Below, in pieces: positions 1 to 8,407 of a stretch of DNA of 10,556 bases; within the stretch, counting starts at the first letter, position 1, and the number at the start of each line of letters is the position of its first letter. This stretch comes from Bacteroidota bacterium (lineage in GTDB: Bacteria > Bacteroidota > Rhodothermia > Rhodothermales > UBA10348). The notes beneath the pieces are model-generated. The model searched no databases and had not been told where the DNA came from. It was given only the letters and a program-made list of their open reading frames with translations. The stretch is from the NCBI GenBank assembly GCA_022571135.1, contig JACZYK010000064.1, positions 1 to 10,556 of the forward strand, read 5' to 3'. A program made the translations under genes and the position numbers.

Positions 1-3000
1 CTGCAATCCGGCGCTCTGACAACGACCTTCACGGCCAGTCAGGGATTGCTGCTCATGATCCCGAATATGTACAGGATTGCGGGAGAGCTTACGCCGACCG
101 TAATTCACATCGCGGCGCGCAGCCTGGCTGCTCAGGCACTCTCGATCTTCGGAGACCATAGCGATGTGATGGCGGTCAGAGCCACGGGATGGGCGATGCT
201 GTTCTCCAACTCGGTACAGGAAGTGATGGACCTGGCTCTCATCTCGCACGCTTCCACGCTGGCCTCACGCATCCCCTTCCTGGATATTTTCGATGGATTC
301 AGGACCTCGCACGAGCTTCAAAAAATTGAACTCCTCGACGAAGACGTGATCCGGAAGCTGATTGATCTGGATGATGTGCACGCCCACCGGGCCAGACGGC
401 TCAGTCCCGATCGGCCAGTAATGAGGGGCACGGCCCAAAATCCTGACGTCTTTTTTCAGGCCCGGGAATCGTCGAACCCGTATTACCTGGCGGCTCCCGA
501 TGTGGTGCAGGCGAAAATGGATCAGTTGTTCGAATTGACCGGGCGCAGGTATCGGCTGTTCGATTACGTCGGGGATCCGGATGCAGAACGAGTGATTGTG
601 CTCATGGGCTCCGGGGCCGAAACGGCCGAAGAGACCGTTGCCGCGCTCACGGACGTCGGAGAAAAAGTGGGTGTTCTCAAAGTACGGTTGTTCAGACCAT
701 TCTCGGTGGAGCGTTTCGTCGACGCCCTTCCCTCCTCGACACGGGCAATAGCCGTACTGGACCGCACGAAGGAACCCGGATCAATTGGTGAACCCCTCTA
801 CCAGGATGTGCTCACGGCTCTCGTCGAATCCGTCGCCAGCGGCAGATTCGACGGTCTTCCGGCAGTGATCGGCGGACGCTACGGTCTGTCGTCCAAGGAG
901 TTCACACCTGCCATGCTGAAGGGTATCTTCAACGAGTTGTCAAGACAAAAACCCAAGAATCACTTTACTGTTGGTATTTATGACGACGTGACCCGTACTA
1001 GCCTCGATTACGCCCGATCCGTCGAGAAGGAGTCCGATGACGTCACGCGCGCGGTGTTCTGGGGGCTGGGATCCGATGGCACGGTGGGCGCCAATAAGAA
1101 CTCAATTAAAATCATTGGCGAGAATACGGACTACTACACTCAGGGCTATTTCGTATACGATTCGAAAAAAGCGGGTGCCCGAACGATTTCACACCTTCGC
1201 TTTGGGCCAAATCCTATTCGCTCGACCTATTTGATTCAAGAAGCCAATTTTGTTGCCGTGCACCAGTTCGGCTTCCTAGAACGATACGATACGCTGGATC
1301 TTGCTCAGAACGGCGCAACGTTTCTGCTCAACAGCCCGTACGGACCGGACGAAGTCTGGGATGAGCTCCCGAGACTTGTGCAGGAGCAGATCATAGAGAA
1401 GAATCTGACATTTATTGTGATCGATGCATATCGCGTGGCGCGCGAACAGGGCCTCGGCGCAAGGATAAACACGATCATGCAGACGGCCTTCTTCGCGCTA
1501 TCCGGGATTCTTCCGCGCCATGAAGCCATTCGGCAGATCAAGAGCTACATCCGGAAGACGTACGGCAAACGAGGAGAAGCGGTCGTGCGGCAGAACAACG
1601 CGGCCGTGGACGCGGCACTCGAGTACATGCACGAGGTCGCGGTGCCGGCGAACGCGACCAGTTCCATGGTCCAGAGACCTCCCGTACCGGCTGAAGCGCC
1701 TGATTTCGTGCAGAAGATCACCGCCGAGATCATAGCTGGACGGGGAGACGACCTTCCCGTAAGTGCGCTCCCGGCCGATGGAACGTACCCGACCGGAACG
1801 ACGCAGTGGGAGAAGCGCGACATCGCCCTAGAGATCCCCGAGTGGGTGCCGGATCTCTGCATACAGTGCGGCAAGTGCGTCATCGTCTGCCCGCACTCGG
1901 TGATTCGCTCCACCATTATCCGGAAAGACCGGCTTGCCGACGCACCCGAAGGATTCCTGAGCATGCCGGCTTCCTGGAGGGAATTCCCGGATCATCTCTA
2001 CTCGTTACAGGTGTCACCGGAAGACTGCACAGGATGCATATTGTGCGTCGAAATATGTCCCGCGAAGGATAACACCCGGGTGGGCCGTAAAGCGCTCAAC
2101 ATGGTTGACAAACGCCCCATCTTCGAGCGCGAAAAAGAGAATTGGAAGTTCTTCGAGCAACTGCCCGCATTCGGCCGGGGGCGTGCAGGCGGCGACGGGG
2201 CTCCGGTCGATCTTTCATTCACCAAGGTCAAGAATGTCCAGCTTCTTCCTCCCTATTTCGAATTTTCGAGCGCCTGCGCCGGATGCGGAGAAACGCCCTA
2301 TCTGCGGTTGCTGACACAGCTGTTCGGAGACCGTCTCCTGATCGCTAATGCAACGGGGTGTTCGAGTATCTACGGAGGCAACCTGCCGACGACGCCGTGG
2401 AGCCAGAACAAGGACGGCCGAGGACCCGCTTGGAGCAACTCGCTCTTCGAGGACAACGCAGAATTTGGCCTGGGCATGCGGCTTGCAGTAGATAAACAGG
2501 CCGAATACAGTGGCGAACTCGTCGGCAGACTCAAAAACGTGATCGGAAAGGATCTGGCAGCCGAGCTGGTGACGGCCGACCAGTCCGATGTAGCCGGAAT
2601 CGAGGCGCAGAGAGCGCGGGTCAAAGCGCTGAAGGAGGTTCTTGCGGGTATCGATTCGCCGGAAGCGAAAGACCTGTTAAGTCTGGCCGACACGCTCGTC
2701 CGAAAGAGTGTATGGATTATAGGCGGAGATGGCTGGGCGTACGATATCGGTTATGGCGGGCTGGATCATGTACTGGCTACCGGTCAAAACATCAAGGTTC
2801 TCGTCATAGACACCGAGGTATATTCCAACACCGGCGGTCAGGCCTCCAAGGCAACCGGACTCGGGGCTGTGGCGAAATTTGCAGCCGGGGGCAAGCCAAC
2901 ACCTAAAAAAGATCTCGGTCTCCTGGCCATGAGCTACGGATACGTCTTCGTTGCCCAGATCGCCCTCGGTGCCAACGACAATCATACGATAAAGGCGCTT

Positions 3001-3495
3001 GTCGAGGCAGAGTCCTACGACGGCGCGTCGATCGTAATCGCCTACAGCCACTGCATCGCCCACGGAATCGATATGGCCAAAGGCCTCGAACAGCAGGACC
3101 TGGCGACCAAATCGGGATACTGGCCGCTCTACAGGTTCGATCCTCGCCGGAAGAAAGAAGGTAAGAATCCGTTCCAGCTCGATTCCAAGAAACCCACACT
3201 TGCCCTCAGCGACTACATCTACAATGAGAACCGCTACCGGATACTGACGAAATCAGATCCTGATGCTGCCGAACGATTCCTGAAGCAGGGACAGGAACTC
3301 ATCAACGAGCGCTGGACCAAGTACGAGGCGATGGCGAGCGGAACGGGCACGTACGGAAAAGCGGATCCTGCGGCCAAGATGCCGGGTAGCCGTGCGGGAC
3401 GTTCTCCCCCGCCGGGTGGCATGAAACCCTTCGCAGCCGGACTTCCTGCGGGCAAGAAGCTGCCAGGCGGGAGACTTCCTCCCAAGGAGCATTGA
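1..3495 (+). CDS. nifJ: Pyruvate:ferredoxin (flavodoxin) oxidoreductase, 5'-truncated by window edge
   Basis: This enzyme catalyses CoA-dependent oxidative decarboxylation of pyruvate to acetyl-CoA and CO2, reducing ferredoxin or flavodoxin in the cytoplasm. The frame is open from base 1 and starts inside domain I (GALTTTFTASQG, just before the ATG at 46), so that ATG is internal and about 75 N-terminal residues are missing. Counting residues from base 1, domain III carries GANKNSIKIIG. The ferredoxin domain has two 4Fe-4S sets (C620/623/626/630 and C676/679/682/686). The proximal-cluster cysteines are C759, C762, C787 and C1018, with the same 28- and 231-residue spacings as in the Desulfovibrio africanus enzyme (from memory). 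The TPP/Mg site is GDGWAYDIGYGG (909 on) plus NTGGQ (943 on). All catalytic and cluster ligands are present, so the enzyme should be functional. The C-terminus ends in an odd Pro/Gly/basic tail of about 45 residues instead of a cysteine-bearing domain VII. Confidence 0.97.
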   Translation: MQSGALTTTFTASQGLLLMIPNMYRIAGELTPTVIHIAARSLAAQALSIFGDHSDVMAVRATGWAMLFSNSVQEVMDLALISHASTLASRIPFLDIFDGFRTSHELQKIELLDEDVIRKLIDLDDVHAHRARRLSPDRPVMRGTAQNPDVFFQARESSNPYYLAAPDVVQAKMDQLFELTGRRYRLFDYVGDPDAERVIVLMGSGAETAEETVAALTDVGEKVGVLKVRLFRPFSVERFVDALPSSTRAIAVLDRTKEPGSIGEPLYQDVLTALVESVASGRFDGLPAVIGGRYGLSSKEFTPAMLKGIFNELSRQKPKNHFTVGIYDDVTRTSLDYARSVEKESDDVTRAVFWGLGSDGTVGANKNSIKIIGENTDYYTQGYFVYDSKKAGARTISHLRFGPNPIRSTYLIQEANFVAVHQFGFLERYDTLDLAQNGATFLLNSPYGPDEVWDELPRLVQEQIIEKNLTFIVIDAYRVAREQGLGARINTIMQTAFFALSGILPRHEAIRQIKSYIRKTYGKRGEAVVRQNNAAVDAALEYMHEVAVPANATSSMVQRPPVPAEAPDFVQKITAEIIAGRGDDLPVSALPADGTYPTGTTQWEKRDIALEIPEWVPDLCIQCGKCVIVCPHSVIRSTIIRKDRLADAPEGFLSMPASWREFPDHLYSLQVSPEDCTGCILCVEICPAKDNTRVGRKALNMVDKRPIFEREKENWKFFEQLPAFGRGRAGGDGAPVDLSFTKVKNVQLLPPYFEFSSACAGCGETPYLRLLTQLFGDRLLIANATGCSSIYGGNLPTTPWSQNKDGRGPAWSNSLFEDNAEFGLGMRLAVDKQAEYSGELVGRLKNVIGKDLAAELVTADQSDVAGIEAQRARVKALKEVLAGIDSPEAKDLLSLADTLVRKSVWIIGGDGWAYDIGYGGLDHVLATGQNIKVLVIDTEVYSNTGGQASKATGLGAVAKFAAGGKPTPKKDLGLLAMSYGYVFVAQIALGANDNHTIKALVEAESYDGASIVIAYSHCIAHGIDMAKGLEQQDLATKSGYWPLYRFDPRRKKEGKNPFQLDSKKPTLALSDYIYNENRYRILTKSDPDAAERFLKQGQELINERWTKYEAMASGTGTYGKADPAAKMPGSRAGRSPPPGGMKPFAAGLPAGKKLPGGRLPPKEH

Positions 3496-3605
3496 CGTCT
3501 ACTGGAAGACTGATAGGCGTCTGGCCGCATGGATGGACGAGCTATGCGTACGCTCTTCCATTCGATCCGGCACCCTTTCTGCTTGCTCCAGGATCCACTT
3601 TCAGG

Positions 3606-3638
3606 GTTGGAACGTCAGAGCCCCAATCTGTACATTTT
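3606..3638 (+). promoter_or_regulatory. Candidate Bacteroidota-type promoter for ggt
   Basis: The 205-base gap between nifJ and ggt (3496-3700) holds no gene I can support. It contains GTTG (3606-3609), 21 bases, then TACATTTT (3631-3638), which matches the Bacteroidota consensus TTTG / TAnnTTTG at all but one base in each element. It would place transcription start near 3645, about 55 bases before the ggt ATG. It is a motif match only, and AT-rich octamers of this kind can occur by chance. Confidence 0.35.
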
Positions 3639-3700
3639 CGTCCGGCTCAGACGCCCGGTGGAACGTGCATTCACATTTTCCCACTTACCGATTAATTTCC

Positions 3701-5425
3701 ATGCAGTCAATTCGCAAGAGACTCTCGATTCTACTGGCCGTTTTCTTCGTTCTGCCGGCGCCGTTACTGGCCCAGAGCGGAAGACAACCCGTACCGGCAA
3801 AGAACGGCATGGTCGTATCGAGCCAGTATCTGGCGTCCGACGTAGGTCGGGATATCCTCATGCGAGGCGGAAACGCCGTTGACGCCGCTGTCGCGACGGC
3901 ATTCGCCCTCGCGGTCGTACTTCCGGGTTCGGGCAATATCGGAGGCGGTGGTTTTCTTGTTTATCACGGCGCCGACGGAGAAACGACCACGTTCAACTTC
4001 AGGGAAAAAGCCCCGATGGCAGCCACCGCCGACATGTACGTGGGCGAAGATGGTCGGATCCGGGACAATTCGAACCACGATGGACTCCTCGCGGTCGGAG
4101 TGCCGGGTACGGTCGCCGGTATGTGGCTGGCCCACCAGCGACTCGGCAAACTGCCGTGGAAAGACCTCGTGGAGCCTGCGGTGAGACTGGCTGCGGACGG
4201 CTTCGAGTTCTCTTGGGCGCTTCTGGGGGCCTCTCGCAGGTTCCAGAGAAATGCCGAGAGAGATCCACTCTACAAAGCGACAGCCGATGCCTATCTAAAA
4301 AACGGCACGAACCCGTATGAACCGGGCGAAACGATTCGACTGCCCGACCTCGCCCGTTCCCTGGAAAGGATCCGCGACCATGGAAAAGATGGATTCTATA
4401 AGGGAGAGACGGCTCGGCTCATGGCAGACTTCATGCGCAAATTCGGCGGCCTTATCACGGAAGATGACCTCGCGAGATACGAAGCCGAGGAATTGGCCCC
4501 GATCCACGGAACGTATCGCGGTTACGACGTCTATTCGATGGGTCCTCCGAGCTCTGGTGGCACAGTGCTGGTCGAAATGCTTAACATCGTCGAAGGCTTC
4601 AATCTTAAGGAAATGGGGCATAACTCGGCCATGTATCTTCACGTGATTACGGAAGCCATGCGCCGCGCATATGCCGACCGGGCGGAGTTCCTGGGCGATC
4701 CGAACTTCAATCCGGAAATGCCGATCGACCGCCTCACTTCAAAATCCTATGCGGCTGAGCTCAGGAGTTCGATCGATCTGTTCAGGGCCTCAGAGAGTGA
4801 TAGCTCGAAGTTTTCCCGCGCTTATGCTACGTACGAGAGCGAGGAGACGAACCACTACTCGGTCGTAGATGCGGACGGCAACATGGTGGCGGTGACCTAT
4901 ACACTCGAGCAGGGGTACGGATCACGCATCGTCGTCGAGGGAGCGGGATTCCTTCTCAACAACGAGATGGGAGATTTCAATCCGATCCCCGGATATACCT
5001 CAACCACCGGACTGATCGGTACACCACCGAACCTGGTTGCGCCCGAGAAACGCATGCTCTCGAGCATGACGCCGACCATCGTTGCCTATGGCGGCAAACC
5101 GGTCCTGGCCATCGGAACACCCGGCGGCAGAACCATCATCAATGCGGTCATGCAGGTCATTCTGAATGTGATCGACCACGATATGAATATCGCTGAAGCC
5201 GTCGAGGCGCCGCGGATACACCACTCCTGGCTACCGGATCGCACGAGGATTCAGCGAGTGGGATTTTCTGTGGACACGATTCGCCTGTATGAGATGATGG
5301 GGCACGACGTATACTACAGTGGATACTGGGGCTCTGCCATGGGCATTTTTATCGACTACGAAAAGGGTCTGCTTTACGGCGGCGCCGACTCGCGTGGATT
5401 TGACGCACGCGCTGTAGGGTACTGA
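3701..5425 (+). CDS. ggt: Gamma-glutamyltransferase (gamma-glutamyltranspeptidase), exported
   Basis: This is an N-terminal nucleophile hydrolase that cleaves or transfers the gamma-glutamyl group of glutathione and related compounds in the periplasm or outside the cell. The predicted product is 574 residues, the usual length. I chose the ATG at 3701 because it opens directly onto a signal peptide (basic MQSIRKR, hydrophobic core, likely cleavage after LLA at 24). The frame extends upstream to 3533 but that sequence is non-secretory and low in family similarity. Key features: R101 in NFREKAP (glutamate carboxylate binding); nucleophile and autocleavage T383 in ETNHYSVVD, giving a small subunit of 192 residues; LLNNEMGDF (418-426); lid loop with SSM (454-456); and oxyanion glycines G475/G476 in GTPGGR. 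All catalytic residues are present. It lies 205 bases after nifJ and looks like its own transcription unit, ending in a hairpin. Confidence 0.96.
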   Translation: MQSIRKRLSILLAVFFVLPAPLLAQSGRQPVPAKNGMVVSSQYLASDVGRDILMRGGNAVDAAVATAFALAVVLPGSGNIGGGGFLVYHGADGETTTFNFREKAPMAATADMYVGEDGRIRDNSNHDGLLAVGVPGTVAGMWLAHQRLGKLPWKDLVEPAVRLAADGFEFSWALLGASRRFQRNAERDPLYKATADAYLKNGTNPYEPGETIRLPDLARSLERIRDHGKDGFYKGETARLMADFMRKFGGLITEDDLARYEAEELAPIHGTYRGYDVYSMGPPSSGGTVLVEMLNIVEGFNLKEMGHNSAMYLHVITEAMRRAYADRAEFLGDPNFNPEMPIDRLTSKSYAAELRSSIDLFRASESDSSKFSRAYATYESEETNHYSVVDADGNMVAVTYTLEQGYGSRIVVEGAGFLLNNEMGDFNPIPGYTSTTGLIGTPPNLVAPEKRMLSSMTPTIVAYGGKPVLAIGTPGGRTIINAVMQVILNVIDHDMNIAEAVEAPRIHHSWLPDRTRIQRVGFSVDTIRLYEMMGHDVYYSGYWGSAMGIFIDYEKGLLYGGADSRGFDARAVGY

Positions 5426-5427
5426 AG

Positions 5428-5456
5428 CACGGAGATCGTCCGTTCCGATTTCCGTG
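5428..5456 (+). terminator. Strong hairpin just after ggt stop, terminator-like
   Basis: An 11-base-pair stem (5428-5438 with 5446-5456, one G-U pair at 5434/5450) closes a 7-base loop, beginning two bases after the ggt stop codon. No U-tract follows (the next bases are ACAAGCAC), so it does not fit a classical intrinsic terminator. It may instead be a U-less terminator or protect the 3' end of the ggt mRNA. The pairing is read directly; the role is inferred. Confidence 0.45.
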
Positions 5457-5562
5457 ACAAGCACTTCGGTATACAGAACATGTACACCATGCCTTTCTCA
5501 TTTGTCGAAGCGCCCTGTATCTTCATCAGCCCAGTTTCTCCGTACTAATCGTCGCAGCCGCA

Positions 5563-7347
5563 ATGCGTCCGCAAGTACCGCGCGTTCTTCCGATGCTCCT
5601 CCTCGGAGCCATGCTGGCAACCCCCGCACTGATCCAGCGGTTCTCCGATTCGAGCCGTGCAAATCGGAGCCTCGACACGGTGACAGCCCTGTCGCGCTAC
5701 GGATTCTACTTCGAAGAAGTCTCCGCCGAGGCAGGCGTCGCATTTACCCACCTGGCCCCTCAACTCGATCCGAAGCTGGACCACATCATGGAGGAAGTAG
5801 CGTCGGTGGGTGCGTCCGTGGCGGTGGTCGATTTTGACCGGGACGGGTGGCAGGACTTTTACGTGACAAACAGCCGCGAGGGAAGCGCCAACGCATTGTT
5901 TCGAAACCTGGGAGACGGAACGTTCGAAGATGTGGCCCCTCGCATGGGTGTAGCCGACCTCAACGTTCGCGGAACGGGTGTCTCCATGGGATCGGTATGG
6001 GGAGATTTCGACAAGGACGGATACGAGGACCTCTTCCTCTACAAGTGGGGGTCGCCCGAGCTCTACCACAACGACTCCGGGAATGGCTTTACGAGAGTAA
6101 CCGATAAAGCCGCGTTCCCTCGCTGGATCAATGCCAATACGGCCGTATGGTTCGACTATGACCGCGACGGCGCACTCGATCTTTTCGTAGGTGGGTACTA
6201 CCCGGAGCACATCAATCTCTGGAAACTGGAAACCACGCGTATCATGCCGGAGAGCTTCGAGTATGCGCGCAATGGAGGGCGGAATTACCTGTTCCATAAC
6301 CGCGGCGATGGCTCGTTTGAAGAGGTGGCCGAACGAATGGGCCTCACGAGTACGCGGTGGACCCTCGCCGCCGCCGCCGCCGATCTGCGCGGCACCGGTT
6401 ACCCGGATCTCGTCCTGGCGAACGACTATGGCGTCGACGAGATCTATTTCAACGAATCAGGCGAAAGATTCCGAGAGGCGGGTGGGCAGACCCGCATAGG
6501 ATTCGTACCCAAAAGCGGCATGAACGTATCCTACGGAGACATCATGAGCGAGGGGCGGTTCGCGATCTACATCTCGAACATCTCCGAACCGGGCGTACTA
6601 CTCCAGGGTAACAATCTCTGGATGCCTGTCGATGCGCACGATGGGCAATACGACAATATGGCATCCATTCTTGGCGTGGAGATAGGCGGCTGGAGTTACG
6701 GCGCTCAGTTTGGTGACCTCAACAACGACGGCGCACTCGACCTTTACCTGGTCAACGGTCTGTTCTCGGGCATACCGGGTTCGGATTACTGGTACGACCA
6801 CTCAAAAGTGGCCGGAGGCCACCGATCGATCATCGAGGATGCCCGTAACTGGCCGCCGATGGAAGGTCGTAGTCACTCAGGGTATCAGAAGACGCACGTA
6901 TGGATAAACAGCGGCCCGTATGGATTCACCGACGTGGCGGCCCTTGTCGGAGCCGGAGATACGTACGACGGACGCGCCGTCGCTCTGGTTGATCTGTGGA
7001 ATCGCGGCGTACTCGACGTTGTGGTCGCCAACCAGCGTGGACCGTTGCTGATCTACAGAAACACCGTCGTTCCGGAGCATCATTGGATTGGATTTGCGTT
7101 GGAGGGTAATCAAGACAACCGCAGCCCGATTGGCGCCCAGGTAACGCTCTTCTGGGACGGGAAACGCCAGCTGCAGGAGGTGTCTGGTGGAAACGGATTC
7201 GCCTCTCAGAACCAGCGCTCCCTGCATTTCGGACTGGGTTCGGCTGAACGAGTGGAGAAAGCGGTGATTCGCTGGCCATCGGGTGTCGAGCAAATCCTCA
7301 GCGCCCCTGCCCTCGGTCGGGTTCATCGGATCACCGAACCGGAGTAA
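5563..7347 (+). CDS. Exported FG-GAP repeat / ASPIC-UnbV domain protein (CRTAC1-like)
   Basis: A 594-residue protein with an N-terminal hydrophobic segment (about 8-24, MLLLGAMLATPALIQ) that should act as a signal peptide or anchor. The body is a predicted beta-propeller of FG-GAP/VCBS repeats. Calcium-loop motifs occur at 90-98 (DFDRDGWQD), 148-156 (DFDKDGYED), 198-206 (DYDRDGALD) and 385-393 (DLNNDGALD), with degenerate versions at 274-282 and 477-485. The C-terminus (about 519-575) is an ASPIC/UnbV domain: NRSPIGAQV, GGNGFASQNQ, LHFGLG, then RWPSG. The molecular function of this family is not established; UnbV in enediyne clusters is described as a secreted protein. It is followed 38 bases later by an UnbU-like membrane gene, probably in the same operon. 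The start at 5563 is the first ATG in frame that gives a signal sequence; M11 (5593) is a possible alternative. No Shine-Dalgarno sequence is visible. Confidence 0.9.
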   Translation: MRPQVPRVLPMLLLGAMLATPALIQRFSDSSRANRSLDTVTALSRYGFYFEEVSAEAGVAFTHLAPQLDPKLDHIMEEVASVGASVAVVDFDRDGWQDFYVTNSREGSANALFRNLGDGTFEDVAPRMGVADLNVRGTGVSMGSVWGDFDKDGYEDLFLYKWGSPELYHNDSGNGFTRVTDKAAFPRWINANTAVWFDYDRDGALDLFVGGYYPEHINLWKLETTRIMPESFEYARNGGRNYLFHNRGDGSFEEVAERMGLTSTRWTLAAAAADLRGTGYPDLVLANDYGVDEIYFNESGERFREAGGQTRIGFVPKSGMNVSYGDIMSEGRFAIYISNISEPGVLLQGNNLWMPVDAHDGQYDNMASILGVEIGGWSYGAQFGDLNNDGALDLYLVNGLFSGIPGSDYWYDHSKVAGGHRSIIEDARNWPPMEGRSHSGYQKTHVWINSGPYGFTDVAALVGAGDTYDGRAVALVDLWNRGVLDVVVANQRGPLLIYRNTVVPEHHWIGFALEGNQDNRSPIGAQVTLFWDGKRQLQEVSGGNGFASQNQRSLHFGLGSAERVEKAVIRWPSGVEQILSAPALGRVHRITEPE

Positions 7348-7385
7348 GATAACGTATTGCTCCTGTCCGGCCGTCGAAACGCGTT

Positions 7386-8258
7386 ATGAAAACAACGGAA
7401 CCTCTGGATTATCACGGAAAATCGTCGCCGGGCTGGGGTGCCCGCCTCGCGCTGCAGATTCGTTTTGATCGGCGATTTTTACCGCCCGTACTGATCACGC
7501 TCATCCTGCTGCTGGCGCATCTGTCGTTCGGCATCCTCGAGAGTTACGAGAAGACACTCCTGGCCGTCGGCGCGAGTTTTGCAGCCGAAATCGTTCTCAG
7601 TCTATCAATTCTCGGCAGGTGGCCGCACCTTTCAAGCGCCTACATCTCCGGTATCAGCGTCGGCATCCTGCTTCGATCACCCTTCTTCTGGCCGTACGCC
7701 CTATGCGCCTTGATTGCGATCACATCGAAGTACGCCCTGCGCATAAGAGACCGTCACATCTGGAATCCATCGAATTTCGGTGTCTCTGCAATGTTTTTTC
7801 TGGCGCCTTTCGCGGCGGTTCCGCTGAGCGTCCAGTGGGGAAACGAGATCTGGCCAATGATCGTGATATGGATTGTCGGTTCGATCACGATCTGGCGACT
7901 GAAACGCTTCCATATCTGCGCAGTCTACGTGCTCGGCTTCTTCTTTTTTGCCCTGATTCGCTCCTGGATCACGGGAGACCCATTTCTCGTCGAGGTCGCG
8001 CCCATTACCGGGCCGATGTACCAGTTATTCATCTTTTTCATGATCACCGACCCGAAGACGACCGTTCGATCCAAGAGGGCTCAGATGGCGGTCGCTTTTC
8101 TCGTGGCGTTTGCAGAATTCTTCTTTCGACTGGCCCAAACTGTCTCCGCTCCATTTTACGCCCTTTTCCTGGTCGGTCCGGCGGCGATGCTCTACGAAAT
8201 TTATCGGTCGCCGCCGGGGAGCGCCGGAGACGCCACACACCCAACATCGCCGAACTGA
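7386..8258 (+). CDS. NqrB/RnfD-like polytopic membrane protein, UnbU-like
   Basis: A 290-residue inner-membrane protein with roughly eight to ten hydrophobic segments (for example 33-50, 57-77, 99-118, 133-148, 156-170, 176-193, 232-249, 253-270) and polar ends. The conserved signatures of the NqrB/RnfD/UnbU group are visible: SGISVGILLR (88-97), HIWNPSNFG (124-132) and ITDPKTT (220-226). Members of the wider family are membrane subunits of ion-translocating Rnf and Na+-NQR complexes, where a threonine in an S-G-A-T-type motif carries FMN. I find no such motif here, and no other Rnf or Nqr subunit genes are nearby, so it is unlikely to be a true RnfD. The gene begins 38 bases after the UnbV-domain gene with no terminator between, so the two are probably co-transcribed and work together. 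What it transports or reduces, if anything, is unknown. Family assignment rests on motif recognition. Confidence 0.78.
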   Translation: MKTTEPLDYHGKSSPGWGARLALQIRFDRRFLPPVLITLILLLAHLSFGILESYEKTLLAVGASFAAEIVLSLSILGRWPHLSSAYISGISVGILLRSPFFWPYALCALIAITSKYALRIRDRHIWNPSNFGVSAMFFLAPFAAVPLSVQWGNEIWPMIVIWIVGSITIWRLKRFHICAVYVLGFFFFALIRSWITGDPFLVEVAPITGPMYQLFIFFMITDPKTTVRSKRAQMAVAFLVAFAEFFFRLAQTVSAPFYALFLVGPAAMLYEIYRSPPGSAGDATHPTSPN

Positions 8259-8284
8259 AAACGGCCACCGTCGAGACACACGGC

Positions 8285-8305
8285 AACTGACTGCACCGCT
8301 CAGTT
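8285..8305 (+). terminator. Weak hairpin after the UnbU-like gene
   Basis: Arms AACTGA (8285-8290) and TCAGTT (8300-8305) pair perfectly over 6 bases around a 9-base loop, followed by TGTAACTTATT. The stem is short and AT-rich, so it is at best a weak terminator separating the UnbV/UnbU-like pair from gntP. Confidence 0.2.
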
Positions 8306-8331
8306 TGTAACTTATTGAAAAGATGACCGAG

Positions 8332-8361
8332 TTCGACAGGTGGTGGATTTCTGTAAGTTTC
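8332..8361 (+). promoter_or_regulatory. Candidate Bacteroidota-type promoter for gntP
   Basis: TTCG (8332-8335), 18 bases, then TAAGTTTC (8354-8361) resembles TTTG / TAnnTTTG with one mismatch in each element. Transcription would start near 8368, about 40 bases before the gntP ATG. This is a motif match only. Confidence 0.3.
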
Positions 8362-8407
8362 ACATCGACAGCCTGAGTCGGAGACATCCCGAAATGAGCC
8401 CATCCAA

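Noticed and set aside
3516..3655. Inverted repeat GGCGTCTG (3516-3523) / CAGACGCC (3648-3655) in the nifJ-ggt gap
   Set aside because: Only 8 bases with arms about 125 bases apart and no supporting structure; likely chance.
3533..3700. Upstream in-frame extension of ggt giving a 630-residue protein
   Set aside because: The ATG at 3701 opens directly onto a proper signal peptide. The 56 extra residues are cysteine- and serine-rich with no family similarity, and they would bury the signal sequence and overlap the candidate promoter.
5545..6297. 250-codon open frame on the minus strand antisense to the UnbV-like gene
   Set aside because: It has no recognisable domain and lies entirely opposite a well-supported gene. 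GC-rich coding DNA often leaves such open antisense frames.
6367..6381. (GCC)5 trinucleotide run in the UnbV-like gene
   Set aside because: It encodes a short alanine run in frame and is too short to suggest phase variation, since a unit change would not shift the frame.
7619..8290. 223-codon + frame overlapping the UnbU-like gene in another phase
   Set aside because: It is arginine- and histidine-rich with no motifs, while the overlapping 7386-8258 frame has clear family signatures and membrane segments.
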